The notes: generated by a model not told the origin, from the letters alone. DNA of 64,000 nt from Brochothrix thermosphacta DSM 20171 = FSL F6-1036 (GCF_036884295.1 NZ_CP145608.1:1860001-1924000); one strand, 5' to 3'. Shown: positions 27,342 through 37,211, counted from the first letter of the stretch. Made by a program: numbers and translations.

Positions 27342-29750
27342 TTAACGAATCTCTGCTCCAATTGCTTCCAAAGCAACGACAATCTTATCGTAAGATGCGC
27401 TTACTTCTTCGTCTGTCAATGTACGACTTGGATCAAAGTAAGTCAAATTGTAGGCCATTGATTTTTTATCGTTACCGATTTTATCATTAACAAAGACATC
27501 AAATAAGACGATGTGCTTCAATAGACCTCCTGCATTTTCTTTAATAATATCTTCTAAAGTAGCATTTGTTACTTCATTGTTAACCAATACAGCAATATCA
27601 CGTTGGCTAGCAGGGAAACGTGGCATTTCATGGTAATTTTTCTCCACTTTATCAGCTGCTAATAAAGCTTGCAAGTTAAGTTCAAACACATATGTTTCTG
27701 GCAAGTCTAAACGCGCAGCTTCTGATGGATGTAATTGTCCTAAATAACCTACTTCTTCTGTACCAAGATAAATAGCTGCTGCACGACCTGGGTGAAGTTC
27801 TGCCTTTTTAGTTGCTTCAAAACGAAGGGGTGCGACTAATCCTAATGTGCTTACAACCGCTTCAATCATCCCTTTTACATCGAAGAAATCGACGGGACGG
27901 GCAATTTTTTGCCAAGGTGTTGATTCCCATAAACCTGTTACAGCACCTGCTAAATGTTCTTCTTCCGTTGGACGATCCGTTTCATTGCCATAAAAAACAC
28001 GGGCAATTTCATAGAAAGCAACATTGCTTTGACGACGGGCAACGTTATATGCGACAACATCTAATAATCCCGCAGCCAAGCTTGTACGCAAGTGTGAATG
28101 TTCTTCACTCATTGGCATTGCTAATTTTGTTAAATGTGTTTCTTTCAGTGCTAAGTAACCCGCTTTGGCTTCTGTTTCTAAGCCATAAGTGATTGCTTGG
28201 TAAAAACCATTTCCTTCAAGTAATTGACGGATTTCACGTGTTTTTTGTTGACGGTAATTTAATTTACCAGGAGTTGCTTCACCTTTTGGTAATGTGCTTG
28301 GTAAATTATCATAACCATAAATACGCCCAACTTCTTCCAATAAATCTGCTTCAATCGAAATATCAGGACGACGAGATGGCACAGTTACCATAAAGACGTT
28401 ACCTTCATGTGTCGTTTCAAATTGTAAGCGATCAAATGCTTCAGCAACATCTGTAACTGTCATTGCTGTACCAAGTACATGATTCACACGTTTAACATCT
28501 AGTGGTAGTGTCACTTCAAATGGTTCGCGGTGATCGATTGTTAATGGCTCTGCTAAAATTGTTGCATCCGCTAACTCAACTAACAATGCCAACGCATGTT
28601 GACGAGCTTGTTCAGCAACAAAATAATCCATCCCTTTTTCAAAACGCATACTTGCTTCACTACGAATACCGACAGCTTTAGCAGATAAACGTGTCACAGT
28701 TGGCTGGAACAATGCTGTTTCAAGCGCCACACGAGTTGTTTTGGCAGTGACTTCACTAGCAAGACCACCCATAATACCTGCTATGGCAATTGGTGTGTCA
28801 TTGCTTGTAATCACAAGGTTTTTTTCTGATAACGTGCGTTCAACACTATCTAATGTTGTAAAAGCTTCATCTGCTTTTGCACGGCGAACAGAAACATCTT
28901 TGCCCGCTAATGTATCAAAATCAAATGCATGTAAGGGTTGGCCATATGTTAATAAGATGTAGTTAGTAATATCGACAACATTATTATGTGGACGAATACC
29001 TGCTTTCATCAATTTCCCTTGTAACCATAATGGTGATTCTTTGATGACGACATTTTCAGCAATTGCAATGCTGTAATAAGGTGTATCCACCGTATTTTCA
29101 ACATTTAAAGCTAACAAGTCAGCAGTTTGTTGTGTCGAAACAGTCGTAACTTCTGGCACTGTTAATACTGGTTTTTCAGCTGTAATTGCGCCGACTTCGT
29201 AAGCAACGCCACGCATACTCAATGCATCAGAACGGTTTGGAGTAATTCCTAATTCTAAAATCGGATCATTTAATCCTAATAATTCGAGCACATCTGTACC
29301 CGGTGTTTGTTTTTCAGTGAACACATAGATACCTTCTACAAATGCTTTAGGCACAACTTTACCATCGATACCAAGCTCTTGTAAGGCACAAATCATACCA
29401 TTAGAGACTTCGCCACGTAATTTAGCTTTTTTAATTTTAATACCACCTGGTAAACGAGCACCTGGTAAGGCTACGATAACATCTTGTCCCACTGCAACAT
29501 TAGGTGCGCCACAGACGATTTCTGCTAGCTCTTCTTCGCCAACGTTAACAGTGAGCTTATGCAATTTTTCAGCATTAGGATGTTGTTCACATGTTACAAC
29601 ATGACCTACAACAACTTTTTTAATACCATCTGCGTAGTTAAACACATCTTCCACTTCGATCCCCGTACGCGAAATCACTTCGCCTAATGCTTTTGCCTCT
29701 TGATTTAAGTTTGGTAAGTATTCTTGCAACCATTTATATGATACAAACAT
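27342..29750 (-). CDS. pheT: Phenylalanyl-tRNA synthetase beta subunit, 802 aa
   Basis: Beta chain of the (alpha-beta)2 enzyme. Domains in order: tRNA-binding EMAP-like domain at about 40-150 (VVGHVVTCEQHP, CGAPNVAVGQ), B3/B4 editing region (NRSDALSMRGVAYEVG, TTLDSVERTL, GIMGG), B5 near 410-480 (ISIEADLLEEVGRIYGYD), catalytic-like core, and the C-terminal anticodon-binding FDX-ACB domain from about 708 (RFPASQRDIAVLV). AGGAGG precedes the ATG, and pheS ends 12 nt upstream. Confidence 0.96.
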   Translation of the reverse strand: MFVSYKWLQEYLPNLNQEAKALGEVISRTGIEVEDVFNYADGIKKVVVGHVVTCEQHPNAEKLHKLTVNVGEEELAEIVCGAPNVAVGQDVIVALPGARLPGGIKIKKAKLRGEVSNGMICALQELGIDGKVVPKAFVEGIYVFTEKQTPGTDVLELLGLNDPILELGITPNRSDALSMRGVAYEVGAITAEKPVLTVPEVTTVSTQQTADLLALNVENTVDTPYYSIAIAENVVIKESPLWLQGKLMKAGIRPHNNVVDITNYILLTYGQPLHAFDFDTLAGKDVSVRRAKADEAFTTLDSVERTLSEKNLVITSNDTPIAIAGIMGGLASEVTAKTTRVALETALFQPTVTRLSAKAVGIRSEASMRFEKGMDYFVAEQARQHALALLVELADATILAEPLTIDHREPFEVTLPLDVKRVNHVLGTAMTVTDVAEAFDRLQFETTHEGNVFMVTVPSRRPDISIEADLLEEVGRIYGYDNLPSTLPKGEATPGKLNYRQQKTREIRQLLEGNGFYQAITYGLETEAKAGYLALKETHLTKLAMPMSEEHSHLRTSLAAGLLDVVAYNVARRQSNVAFYEIARVFYGNETDRPTEEEHLAGAVTGLWESTPWQKIARPVDFFDVKGMIEAVVSTLGLVAPLRFEATKKAELHPGRAAAIYLGTEEVGYLGQLHPSEAARLDLPETYVFELNLQALLAADKVEKNYHEMPRFPASQRDIAVLVNNEVTNATLEDIIKENAGGLLKHIVLFDVFVNDKIGNDKKSMAYNLTYFDPSRTLTDEEVSASYDKIVVALEAIGAEIR

Positions 29751-29762
29751 ATTATTTCCTCC

Positions 29763-30806
29763 TTAATCTTTCACTTTGAATTGTTCTAAAAAGCGGACAT
29801 CGTTCGTGTAGAAGTGACGGATATCATCAACGCCGTATTTTAACATTGCAATACGATCAGGTCCCATACCAAATGCAAAACCACCGTATAATGATGAATC
29901 AATTCCAGCCATCTCTAAGACGTTGGGATGTACCATTCCTGCTCCGAGAACTTCAATCCAGCCTGTACCTTTACATACGTTACAGCCTGACCCACCACAT
30001 TTGAAACATGAGATATCCATTTCAACAGAAGGTTCAGTGAATGGGAAGAAACTTGGACGCAAACGAATTTCGCGCTCTTCACCAAACATTTTTTTAGCAA
30101 AAGCAGTCAATGTGCCTTTTAAGTCGGACATCGTAATGTGTTTATCGATGACCAAGCCTTCAATTTGAGTAAATTGATGTGAATGTGTAGCATCATCGCT
30201 ATCACGACGATAAACTTTTCCAGGACAGACAATTTTGATAGGTCCGTTGGCAAAGTCATGTTTCTCCATTGTACGAGCTTGTACAGGCGACGTATGTGTA
30301 CGCATTAGGACTTCATCAGTAATATAGAATGTGTCCTGCATATCACGTGCTGGATGGTCTTTTGGCAAGTTTAACATTTCAAAGTTATAATGATCTTGCT
30401 CCACTTCTGGTCCTTCAACAATTGAATAACCCATTCCGATAAATAAATCTTCAAGTTGTTCTACAACTTGCGTTAAAATATGTGATGAGCCAGTTTTAAC
30501 TTCACGACTTGGTAAAGTAACATCAATGCTTTCATGAGCCAACTGTTTTTCAATTTTAAGCGCTTCTAAGTCTGAATGTTTTTCATCCATTGCAGTAGTG
30601 ATTGCTTCACGGACTTCGTTAGCAACTTTCCCCATCAACGGGCGCTCCTCATTAGAAAGTTTACTCATACCTTTCATAATTTCAGTCATTGGGCCTTTTT
30701 TACCTAAAAACTTCACGCGTACATCGTTTAATTGCGGTAAATCAATCACTGCTTCAATTGCTTTTACTGCTTCTTCTTTAAGATTCTTCAATTTATCTAT
30801 ACTCAT
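29763..30806 (-). CDS. pheS: Phenylalanyl-tRNA synthetase alpha subunit, 347 aa
   Basis: Catalytic alpha chain of PheRS: an N-terminal coiled coil, then the class II core with [39 protein letters not shown] and the motif-3 region [31 protein letters not shown] cysteine cluster is also present, as in other Bacillota. The ATG at 30804-30806 has AAAGGAGG upstream. A frame extension of 19 codons would run through that ribosome site and is rejected. A T-box leader controls pheST. Confidence 0.96.
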   Translation of the reverse strand: MSIDKLKNLKEEAVKAIEAVIDLPQLNDVRVKFLGKKGPMTEIMKGMSKLSNEERPLMGKVANEVREAITTAMDEKHSDLEALKIEKQLAHESIDVTLPSREVKTGSSHILTQVVEQLEDLFIGMGYSIVEGPEVEQDHYNFEMLNLPKDHPARDMQDTFYITDEVLMRTHTSPVQARTMEKHDFANGPIKIVCPGKVYRRDSDDATHSHQFTQIEGLVIDKHITMSDLKGTLTAFAKKMFGEEREIRLRPSFFPFTEPSVEMDISCFKCGGSGCNVCKGTGWIEVLGAGMVHPNVLEMAGIDSSLYGGFAFGMGPDRIAMLKYGVDDIRHFYTNDVRFLEQFKVKD

Positions 30807-30842
30807 GGTAATCCTCCTTTGAATGTTTGAACCTTTGGACAA

Positions 30843-31107
30843 AATAAAAAACCTCGTCTCCAAAAAGGGACGAGGTTCATCGCGGTACCACCCTGATAAA
30901 AGAGCATAGGCCCTTTCACTTCATTGAGATAACGGCTGTATTACTACAACCGGCCAACTTTACATGTTCGTTAACATGGTCCCGCTGGCGACTCCAGAGT
31001 TGAACGGTAAGCTTGCTTCCAATGTGGGCACTCTCAGTCAATGATGCCCTTTCCTGTCATTATTCACAAACGCCTTATGCTCTTTCATAGTCTGACTATT
31101 TAGCTAT
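30843..31107 (-). promoter_or_regulatory. T-box leader of pheST
   Basis: Minus-strand leader of about 260 nt. The diagnostic T-box AGGGTGGTACCGCG is at 30881-30894, and the terminator AACCTCGTC/GACGAGGTT plus T-run spans 30843-30877. Uncharged tRNA-Phe should stabilise the antiterminator and raise pheST transcription. AAAGAGCATA near 31078-31087 can pair with TATGCTCTTT near 30899-30908, closing the leader. I could not fix the specifier triplet; a TTC near 31004 is a candidate. This leader fills most of the 325-nt gap 30807-31131. Confidence 0.9.
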
Positions 31108-31113
31108 TCTTCC

Positions 31114-31142
31114 ATTATACTGGGTCTATCATTAATTTTCAA
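31114..31142 (-). promoter_or_regulatory. pheST promoter
   Basis: Minus-strand -35 TTGAAA at 31137-31142 and -10 TATAAT at 31114-31119, 17-nt spacer. The -35 lies inside the last codons of the hxlR gene. Confidence 0.75.
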
Positions 31143-31473
31143 CTACCTCTTGCGGTGAATCAATCCATTTTTCGGCCCATTCATGAATATCTTTTGTTGC
31201 TTTTTGTAAGTCTTTCCCTTTAGGTGTCAAAATATATTCAATTCGAACAGGTGTTTCTGGATAAACTTTTCGCTCTACAATGTCTTTCGCTTCGAGTTCT
31301 TTTAAGCGCTCTGCTAAAACACGGTCACTCATATTAGGGATTAACTCTGATATCTCTTTAAAGCGACGACAGTCTCCGTTTAATAACACTTCGACAATTA
31401 GACCTGTCCAACGTTTACCTAAAAGTTGAAAAGCTTCTTCAAACTTAGGACATAATACCATTGAAGTTGTCAT
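31132..31473 (-). CDS. HxlR family transcriptional regulator, 113 aa
   Basis: Winged helix-turn-helix: CPKFEEAFQLLGKRWTGLIV at the start, RRFKEISELIPNMSDRVLAERLKELEA as DNA-binding helices, then a wing with YILTPKGKDLQ. The cysteine near the N-terminus (Cys8) is in the place used for aldehyde or redox sensing by HypR/YodB-type members, so a thiol-stress regulator is plausible. It may act on other loci, since neither neighbour is an obvious oxidoreductase target. The nitroreductase gene lies 4 kb away. Confidence 0.88.
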   Translation of the reverse strand: MTTSMVLCPKFEEAFQLLGKRWTGLIVEVLLNGDCRRFKEISELIPNMSDRVLAERLKELEAKDIVERKVYPETPVRIEYILTPKGKDLQKATKDIHEWAEKWIDSPQEVVEN

Positions 31474-31567
31474 TATTCTTCACCTCTTTGTTAAGTTTTT
31501 CTTTATTATAACACAACACCCATAAAGATAGCCACTATCTAATAAGATACGACTTGTTTTTTGTAAG

Positions 31568-32032
31568 TTACTTCGAACCCGAACTACCCATCCCACCTGA
31601 ACGTGTAGTATTTAAGGTTACATCTTCATCCGCTACAAGATATTTCTTAAAAATTCCTTGTGCAATGCGCTCGCTCGCTTCAATTGTTACAGTTTCTTCA
31701 GAATGATTCACTAAACAAATACCAATATTGCCATAGTTTCCTTCATTAGCATAATAAGAAGAATCAATAATACCAACTGTATTAGCCATTGTAAGATTTT
31801 TCTTAATACCAATCGAAGAACGCACATATATTTCAAGCACTTCATCCGCTAACATATAAGAACAAACATCTGTCCAAAATAAATGTTTTTGTCCAGGTGC
31901 AATCGTTGCTGTTTCATTTGAGCTAAAATCATACCCTGCTGAACGGCTGTCTGCACGAACTGGTAACTTGATTGTGACTTCTGGGTATTTACGATTTTGT
32001 GTGGGAACTGCTTCAAAGCCTCTTGTTTTCAT
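31568..32032 (-). CDS. dut: dUTP diphosphatase (trimeric dUTPase family), 154 aa
   Basis: Hydrolyses dUTP to dUMP and pyrophosphate. Motifs in order: DSRSAGYDF (motif 1), VRSSIGIKKNL (2), GIIDSSYYANEGNYG (3), SERIAQGIF (4), and the C-terminal arm RSGGMGSSG (5). Motif 3 has the SSYYAN variant seen in YosS/YncF-like Bacillus and phage enzymes. The ATG at 32030-32032 follows the methylase stop by 1 nt and AGAAGG by 6 nt. Likely co-transcribed with the methylase gene. Confidence 0.88.
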   Translation of the reverse strand: MKTRGFEAVPTQNRKYPEVTIKLPVRADSRSAGYDFSSNETATIAPGQKHLFWTDVCSYMLADEVLEIYVRSSIGIKKNLTMANTVGIIDSSYYANEGNYGNIGICLVNHSEETVTIEASERIAQGIFKKYLVADEDVTLNTTRSGGMGSSGSK

Positions 32033-32033
32033 A

Positions 32034-32816
32034 TTATACCTTCTCTCTGTCATTATGATCTGCTAGATGGTAGGCAAGTATTCCGGTTGCAACTCCTACG
32101 TTTAAGGACTCAGCCTTACCATAAATTGGAATATACACTTTTTCATCTAATTTTTCAATGATTTCAGCATTAATACCTTGTGCCTCGTTACCAACAACTA
32201 GAGCTACACGCTCTAATGGATCAATTTGATAATGTCGTTTTGCTTCTGCATCAAGCACTGCACCAAAAACAGGTACTTCTTGTTCTTGTAGGGCCGGAAT
32301 AAATTCTGTTAAATCAACACCTGCAACAACATTGATATGATATAAACTCCCTTGAGTTGCACGTACGACTTTAGGGTTGTAGATATCTCCACTTCCTTTA
32401 CCCAATACCACCGTATCATAGCCAGCTGCATCTGCCGTACGAATAATCGTACCAATATTACCTGGATCTTGTACTTCATCCATTATTAAAACAAAATTCA
32501 TCGCATCAATATCAGAATTACTCTCAATCATTTCAATCTCTGCAAATAAACCTTGTGTTGAATTTGTTTCAGCTAAAGCATCCGCTACTTGCGGAGTTAC
32601 ACCGTATTTTGCTAACATATCGACATTCCAATTTGTTGGAATTTTTGTTTCATCACGCACAATCAATGCTTTAATTGTTTGTTTAGCAAGTATCGCTTCT
32701 TCGATTAAATGAATCCCCTCTACAAGGTAACTACCGCTTGCTTCGCGACCTTTTTTTGTTGCTAATTTACGCCATTTTTTGATGCGATCATTTTTAATTG
32801 ATGTAATTCTTTCCAT
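32034..32816 (-). CDS. SpoU/TrmH family RNA 2'-O-methyltransferase, 260 aa
   Basis: N-terminal substrate-binding region (RKLATKKGREASGSYLVEGIHLIEEA) and C-terminal SPOUT knot domain with DEVQDPGNIGTIIRTADAAG, VVGNEAQGIN and IPIYGKAESLNVGVATGIL. These are SAM-dependent ribose methylases; this position next to pheS matches Bacillus YsgA. The RNA target is not known. An extended -10 promoter (TGCTATAAT, -10 at 32853-32858 minus) lies upstream. Confidence 0.9.
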   Translation of the reverse strand: MERITSIKNDRIKKWRKLATKKGREASGSYLVEGIHLIEEAILAKQTIKALIVRDETKIPTNWNVDMLAKYGVTPQVADALAETNSTQGLFAEIEMIESNSDIDAMNFVLIMDEVQDPGNIGTIIRTADAAGYDTVVLGKGSGDIYNPKVVRATQGSLYHINVVAGVDLTEFIPALQEQEVPVFGAVLDAEAKRHYQIDPLERVALVVGNEAQGINAEIIEKLDEKVYIPIYGKAESLNVGVATGILAYHLADHNDREKV

Positions 32817-32960
32817 TACTTTCCACGTCCTTTTCCTTCATACAGTGCTTTAATTATAGCACAACTTATTATTTTTATTTATAGCAAATATCAGTTACAA
32901 TAGAAGGAACAAGAGGTGTTACACAACAAGAATAATGCATAAACGAATAGAGGTGAAGAG

Positions 32961-33329
32961 ATGAACAGTTTATTAGCAATCACGCTACTACTATTCGCAG
33001 TCTTTATCTGTTGGGTAGTAATCAAATATTTACAGAGTGATAGTCGTCTGTTATTTGTTGCGTCTCAAAAGAAAGATTGGTTTGCCTATAAAACACGTGA
33101 TGATGAGATTGTTTTCACTTGGAAAGGTATTCTTTTTACAGCCCGTCATGCACCACCACAAATTCGCGAAAATACTGTGACTTCTTATTATTTTATTACC
33201 CCATTTAATTACGAGGAAATTGCTGGTTTTGAAGACAGTGATGTGCGTTTAATGCATGAATTGCTCGAAGAAACTTATCCTAACAGTCAATTTTCTTGGG
33301 CAGCCCCATTAGGATTACTAATATCGTAG
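32961..33329 (+). CDS. Unknown small membrane-anchored protein, 122 aa
   Basis: One N-terminal membrane helix (about residues 4-23) is followed by a roughly 95-residue soluble part, WFAYKTRDDEIVFTWKGILF... I do not recognise the family. AGAGGTGAAGAG precedes the ATG. The stop codon TAG (33327-33329) lies inside the conserved ATCGTAGC start of a repeat unit, so the last residues (LLIS) are encoded by the repeat and the original C-terminus may have been altered. Confidence 0.65.
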   Translation: MNSLLAITLLLFAVFICWVVIKYLQSDSRLLFVASQKKDWFAYKTRDDEIVFTWKGILFTARHAPPQIRENTVTSYYFITPFNYEEIAGFEDSDVRLMHELLEETYPNSQFSWAAPLGLLIS

Positions 33330-33530
33330 CAAAGTGATGAGCTTTATGAGGACAGTATGGGTGCTAATATCGTAGCGGATTTATTCGCTTTACGAGAGTA
33401 GTATGGGACGCAAATTTTCATAGAAAATTGAGTACCACTCCTCATGTTAGATGCTTTAAGAGTACCACTCCTTCTATTAATAAATTAAGAGTACCAATCC
33501 TTTTTTACAGCGCACAGTGCTAATATCGTA
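33318..33530 (+). repeat. Second copy of the modular intergenic repeat
   Basis: Units start CTAATATCGTA at 33318, 33364 and 33520 (46-nt spacing between the first two). The second is a long unit: GCGGAT/ATTCGC hairpin, AGTATGGGACG, AATTTTC-ata-GAAAATT hairpin, TTGAGTACC, then two further GAGTACCA modules at 33460 and 33490. Both hairpins differ from those at 21182 but keep pairing. This is the main content of the 425-nt gap 33330-33754. Confidence 0.8.
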
Positions 33531-33580
33531 AAATCACCATCTCTCATACTAATAACTGAAGAGCTCCACGCCTTATACTC

Positions 33581-33640
33581 AAAAAAAACGCTATTACCTC
33601 ACATCACTAATTAATAAGTGAGTGTCGTAAAGCGTTTTTT
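33581..33640. terminator. Long bidirectional terminator after the second repeat array
   Basis: Outer stem AAAAAACGCT/AGCGTTTTTT encloses an imperfect inner stem (TTAC, CAC, TCACT with AGTGAGTG, GTAA). T-runs occur on both strands, so it can end the plus-strand small gene with its repeats and the leftward topB-fni transcript. Confidence 0.8.
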
Positions 33641-33754
33641 ATTTATCAAACTATAACCTTGTTGTCAGCAATTTCGAAGATACTCGTTTGCGATCAAAGT
33701 AATCGCGACTCATACTTCTCCAATCCCTTCATTTCTAAACAGCTTCAGTTATTT

Positions 33755-34828
33755 TTACATTAATCGTTGGGCGAGTTGTTCCAACTTAACTCCACGTAAT
33801 TCGCCCCATTCTTTAAGTCGTCCATATGTTATTACAGGAACTTTACGTAATTTAGAAAGATTTTTAGCGTTAACCATTACAGCAATCATCTTCATTTGCT
33901 CTTTCCATGTTTCAACCCATTCAATGGTTTCTTCCACATCATGTTCTTTTAAGTAAGCTAAAATTACACCCGCAATTCCAACTGCTTCAGCGCCTAATGC
34001 TAAACATTTAATTGCATCTAACGGATGACGCACACCCCCTGAAGCAAAGTAAGGCATATTTACATAGTTGGGTGATTGGATTGCAATTAAAGATTGGGCT
34101 GTTGTTTGACCCCAGTCATTGAAGTAATCCCACTTGCCATCACGACGACGAGCATTTTCAATACGTGCAAAATCAGTGCCGCCTTTTCCAGCTAAATCAA
34201 TAATGTCGACGTTGATATCACGCAAACGCATAATTGTTTTACGTGCTAACCCAAAACCTACTTCTTTGACAATAATCGGGACATCCACTTGCTCTTTAAT
34301 TGCTGCAATATTATCAAGCCAATGATCGAACTCACGTGATCCTTCTTTCATCACTAATTCTTGTGCCACATTCACATGGATTTGTAATGCATCTGCTTGT
34401 AAAATATCAACGGCTTTTTGAGCCTGCTCGGGTGTTAAATCAGCACTAATATTAGCAAACAGTACACCATTCGGATGTTTTTCACGCACAATCGAATACG
34501 TTGATGCTAGTTCTGGCTCACGAATCGCTGCATGCATTGAGCCCACAGCCATCATTAAACCTGTTGCTGCTGCTACTTCAGCAAGTTGGCCATTTAATTT
34601 TCCCGTATGTGGGCTACCACCAGTCATCGCATTGATATATAACGGTATTTCAAATTCTAAGCCAGCGACTTCCCCTGATAAATCAACGTCTGCTAGGTTA
34701 AGCATTGGTACCGCGTCATTGATTAATTCCAATTCATCAAACTGCGATGTCGTTTTTGTTTGATGCTGAGCAACCGCAAAATAAACGTGTTCGTCTTTAC
34801 GGCGTTGACGTTCTATATTTGCATCCAT
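33755..34828 (-). CDS. fni: Type 2 isopentenyl-diphosphate isomerase, 357 aa
   Basis: FMN- and NADPH-dependent isomerase interconverting IPP and DMAPP, as used with the mevalonate pathway in many Gram-positive cocci and Listeriaceae. Landmarks: RRKDEHVYFA at the N-terminus, INAMTGG, AVGSMHAAI, LQIHVNVAQE, PIIVKEVGFG, DLAGKGGTDFA and FASGGVRHPLDA. A GGGGG ribosome site precedes the ATG. It follows topB by 11 nt; this pairing has no clear functional logic. Confidence 0.94.
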   Translation of the reverse strand: MDANIERQRRKDEHVYFAVAQHQTKTTSQFDELELINDAVPMLNLADVDLSGEVAGLEFEIPLYINAMTGGSPHTGKLNGQLAEVAAATGLMMAVGSMHAAIREPELASTYSIVREKHPNGVLFANISADLTPEQAQKAVDILQADALQIHVNVAQELVMKEGSREFDHWLDNIAAIKEQVDVPIIVKEVGFGLARKTIMRLRDINVDIIDLAGKGGTDFARIENARRRDGKWDYFNDWGQTTAQSLIAIQSPNYVNMPYFASGGVRHPLDAIKCLALGAEAVGIAGVILAYLKEHDVEETIEWVETWKEQMKMIAVMVNAKNLSKLRKVPVITYGRLKEWGELRGVKLEQLAQRLM

Positions 34829-34839
34829 TTTAATTCCCC

Positions 34840-37005
34840 CTAATCCTTATCAGATAACTTCAGCTTCGCTAACGCCTCTGCTAATGGGTTATTGAAAGGT
34901 TCATCCTCTTGTTTTTGTGCTTTCATATATTTTGCCACGTCTCCTTTTGAGACACGACTTTTTTTATTTTTGTCCATTCTTTTATTCATTGCTTCTTGGC
35001 TTTCACGATGACCACATACACATGAATACACAGCAGTAGATCCTTTACCACGCAATTGCAATTTTTTCTTACATTCTGGGCAACGTGCATTAGTTGTGCG
35101 GACAACGTTTTTCTTAGTATTACATTCTGGATCCTGACAGACTAACATTTTACCATTTTTCGTTTTAATATCCAACATGAATTTACCACAAGTCGGGCAT
35201 TTGGTTGCTGTCAAATTATCATGTTTATATTTCTTTTCACTCTTTTTAATATCAGTAATAACTTGTTGCGTATAATCTTTCATTTCTTGAATGAATTGTG
35301 ATTTCGCATATTTCCCTTTTTCAATGCGAGCTAACTTATCTTCCCAATCAGCTGTTAAATCTGGTGTTTTTAATTTTTCTGGTGCTAAATCAAGCAATTG
35401 ACGTCCTTTAGCTGTTGCACGTAAGCCACCATTAACTTGTTCTACAACGTTTAACGCATATAGCTTTTCAATAATATCAGCACGCGTAGCAACCGTACCA
35501 ATTCCACCCGTTTCTTTCAACGTTTTTGCCATTTTTGAATCTTCAATTTGGAAGATAGTCGTTGGGTTTTCCATCGCTTTTAACAAAGTTCCTTCATTAA
35601 GATAAGCAGGTGGTGAAGTGTGACCTTCTGATTGTGCTAGTTTATAAGTTGTATAACGTTCACCTTGCTTAAATGCCAAAGCTTTTGTAACCGTATTTTC
35701 TTCATACAATGCTTTAAAACCCAATTGTGTGACGATTTTATGTTTTGCTGTGAATCTTTCATCCTTAATTGTTGCTTCAATCGTTTGCTCTGTATAAACA
35801 GTTACCGGCATTAAAACACTAACAAATTTTTCCACAACTAAATTATAAATAGCAAGTTCACGTGCACCTAATTTCAAATAGTTAGGCGCTTCTTCTGTCG
35901 GGATAATGGCATGATGATCCGATACTTTAGCGTTATTTACAAACCCACTGTTTGCCTTAATTGGTTGACGTAACACCGTTTTGATTTGCTCACCAAATTT
36001 CGATTTCCGAGCTGCTGTTAAACGTTCTTTTAAGGTTGGTACCACATCTTCCGAAATAAAACGCGAATCTGTCCGTGGATAAGTTAACACCTTGTGTGTT
36101 TCATAGAGTGTTTGCATAATTTTCAACGTTTCTTTAGCGGAATACTTAAAACGCTTATAAGCATCTTGTTGTAACGTTGTTAAATCATAGAGTGCCCCAG
36201 GAAATTGTTTTTTCTCACTATTTTTAACCGCCGTAATTGTGACTGGCTGGCCTTTAAGTTTTTGGGCAATTTCTTTAACTATTTCAGGGTTTTTGACACT
36301 TGATTGTTTGTTTGCATTTAACCATTTGAATGTCGTGCCTTCAATCGCTAAATCAAGACCATAAAAAGGCGTTGATTTGAAACTTTGAATTTGCGTTTGG
36401 CGATGCGCAATCATTGCCAACGTTGGTGTTTGTACGCGGCCACATGAAAGTTGGGCATCATATTTTTTAGTTAACGCACGTGTTGCATTAATTCCAACTA
36501 ACCAATCGGCTTCAGAACGTGCCAATGCGGCTTGATAAAGCGGCTCAAATTCCTTAGCATTACGCAACGTATTAAAGCCTTGCTTGATTGCTTGATTCGT
36601 AACTGATGAAATCCATAAGCGTTTCAACGTTTTATTTTTAAGCTTACATTTATCTAAAATTAAACGAGCAACGAGCTCTCCTTCACGCCCCGAATCAGTC
36701 GCAATAATAATTTCATTAATATCATCGCGTTCAATTAAACGTTTAACTGCATTAAACTGCGCACTTGTTTGTTTGATAACGACTGTTTTCATCTGAGGTG
36801 GGATAATTGGTAATACGTTTAAATCCCATTCCTTATATTTATTATCATATTGTTCTGGTTGTGCATTTGTCACTAAATGGCCTAATGCCCATGTCACAAC
36901 ATATTTTGGCCCATCAATATAATTACGATTAGTTTGAGTTGAACCCATTACACGTGCAATATCGCGTGCAACAGACGGCTTTTCAGCCAATACTAATGAT
37001 TTCAT
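34840..37005 (-). CDS. topB: DNA topoisomerase III, 721 aa
   Basis: Type IA topoisomerase with Toprim domain at the N-terminus (LVLAEKPSVARDIA, IATDSGREGE), catalytic tyrosine in TYPRTDSR (Tyr309), and a C-terminal region with cysteine pairs (CPTCGKF, CPECKKK) resembling zinc ribbons. It decatenates and relaxes DNA through single-strand passage. The ATG at 37003-37005 is favoured; a GTG three codons earlier is possible because the ribosome site is weak (GCGGGTG). Confidence 0.93.
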   Translation of the reverse strand: MKSLVLAEKPSVARDIARVMGSTQTNRNYIDGPKYVVTWALGHLVTNAQPEQYDNKYKEWDLNVLPIIPPQMKTVVIKQTSAQFNAVKRLIERDDINEIIIATDSGREGELVARLILDKCKLKNKTLKRLWISSVTNQAIKQGFNTLRNAKEFEPLYQAALARSEADWLVGINATRALTKKYDAQLSCGRVQTPTLAMIAHRQTQIQSFKSTPFYGLDLAIEGTTFKWLNANKQSSVKNPEIVKEIAQKLKGQPVTITAVKNSEKKQFPGALYDLTTLQQDAYKRFKYSAKETLKIMQTLYETHKVLTYPRTDSRFISEDVVPTLKERLTAARKSKFGEQIKTVLRQPIKANSGFVNNAKVSDHHAIIPTEEAPNYLKLGARELAIYNLVVEKFVSVLMPVTVYTEQTIEATIKDERFTAKHKIVTQLGFKALYEENTVTKALAFKQGERYTTYKLAQSEGHTSPPAYLNEGTLLKAMENPTTIFQIEDSKMAKTLKETGGIGTVATRADIIEKLYALNVVEQVNGGLRATAKGRQLLDLAPEKLKTPDLTADWEDKLARIEKGKYAKSQFIQEMKDYTQQVITDIKKSEKKYKHDNLTATKCPTCGKFMLDIKTKNGKMLVCQDPECNTKKNVVRTTNARCPECKKKLQLRGKGSTAVYSCVCGHRESQEAMNKRMDKNKKSRVSKGDVAKYMKAQKQEDEPFNNPLAEALAKLKLSDKD

Positions 37006-37147
37006 AATTTTCACACCCGCTTCAGTTTTATGTTTCAGCCTTTTTTCAAGCCAAAGTCTTCCCCTATTTTATCATATCCACAGCTATTTCACACGAAAGT
37101 CTCGGTTAACAAATGTATTAATACTAAGTATTTCTCAATAGACATGC

Positions 37148-37191
37148 AAAAAAAATCAATCCCACGATTATACTCTTTACCGTGAGATTGA
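37148..37191 (-). terminator. Terminator of the TEPS-repeat LPXTG gene
   Basis: On the minus strand an 11-bp TCAATCTCACG/CGTGGGATTGA stem (one G.U) with a 14-nt loop and eight T residues. Confidence 0.85.
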
Positions 37192-37211
37192 CCCTGTTAT
37201 TGATATTAACT

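Noticed and set aside
30807-30863. Extended N-terminus of pheS
   Set aside because: The extension would translate the ribosome site and part of the T-box terminator region; the ATG at 30806 matches family length.
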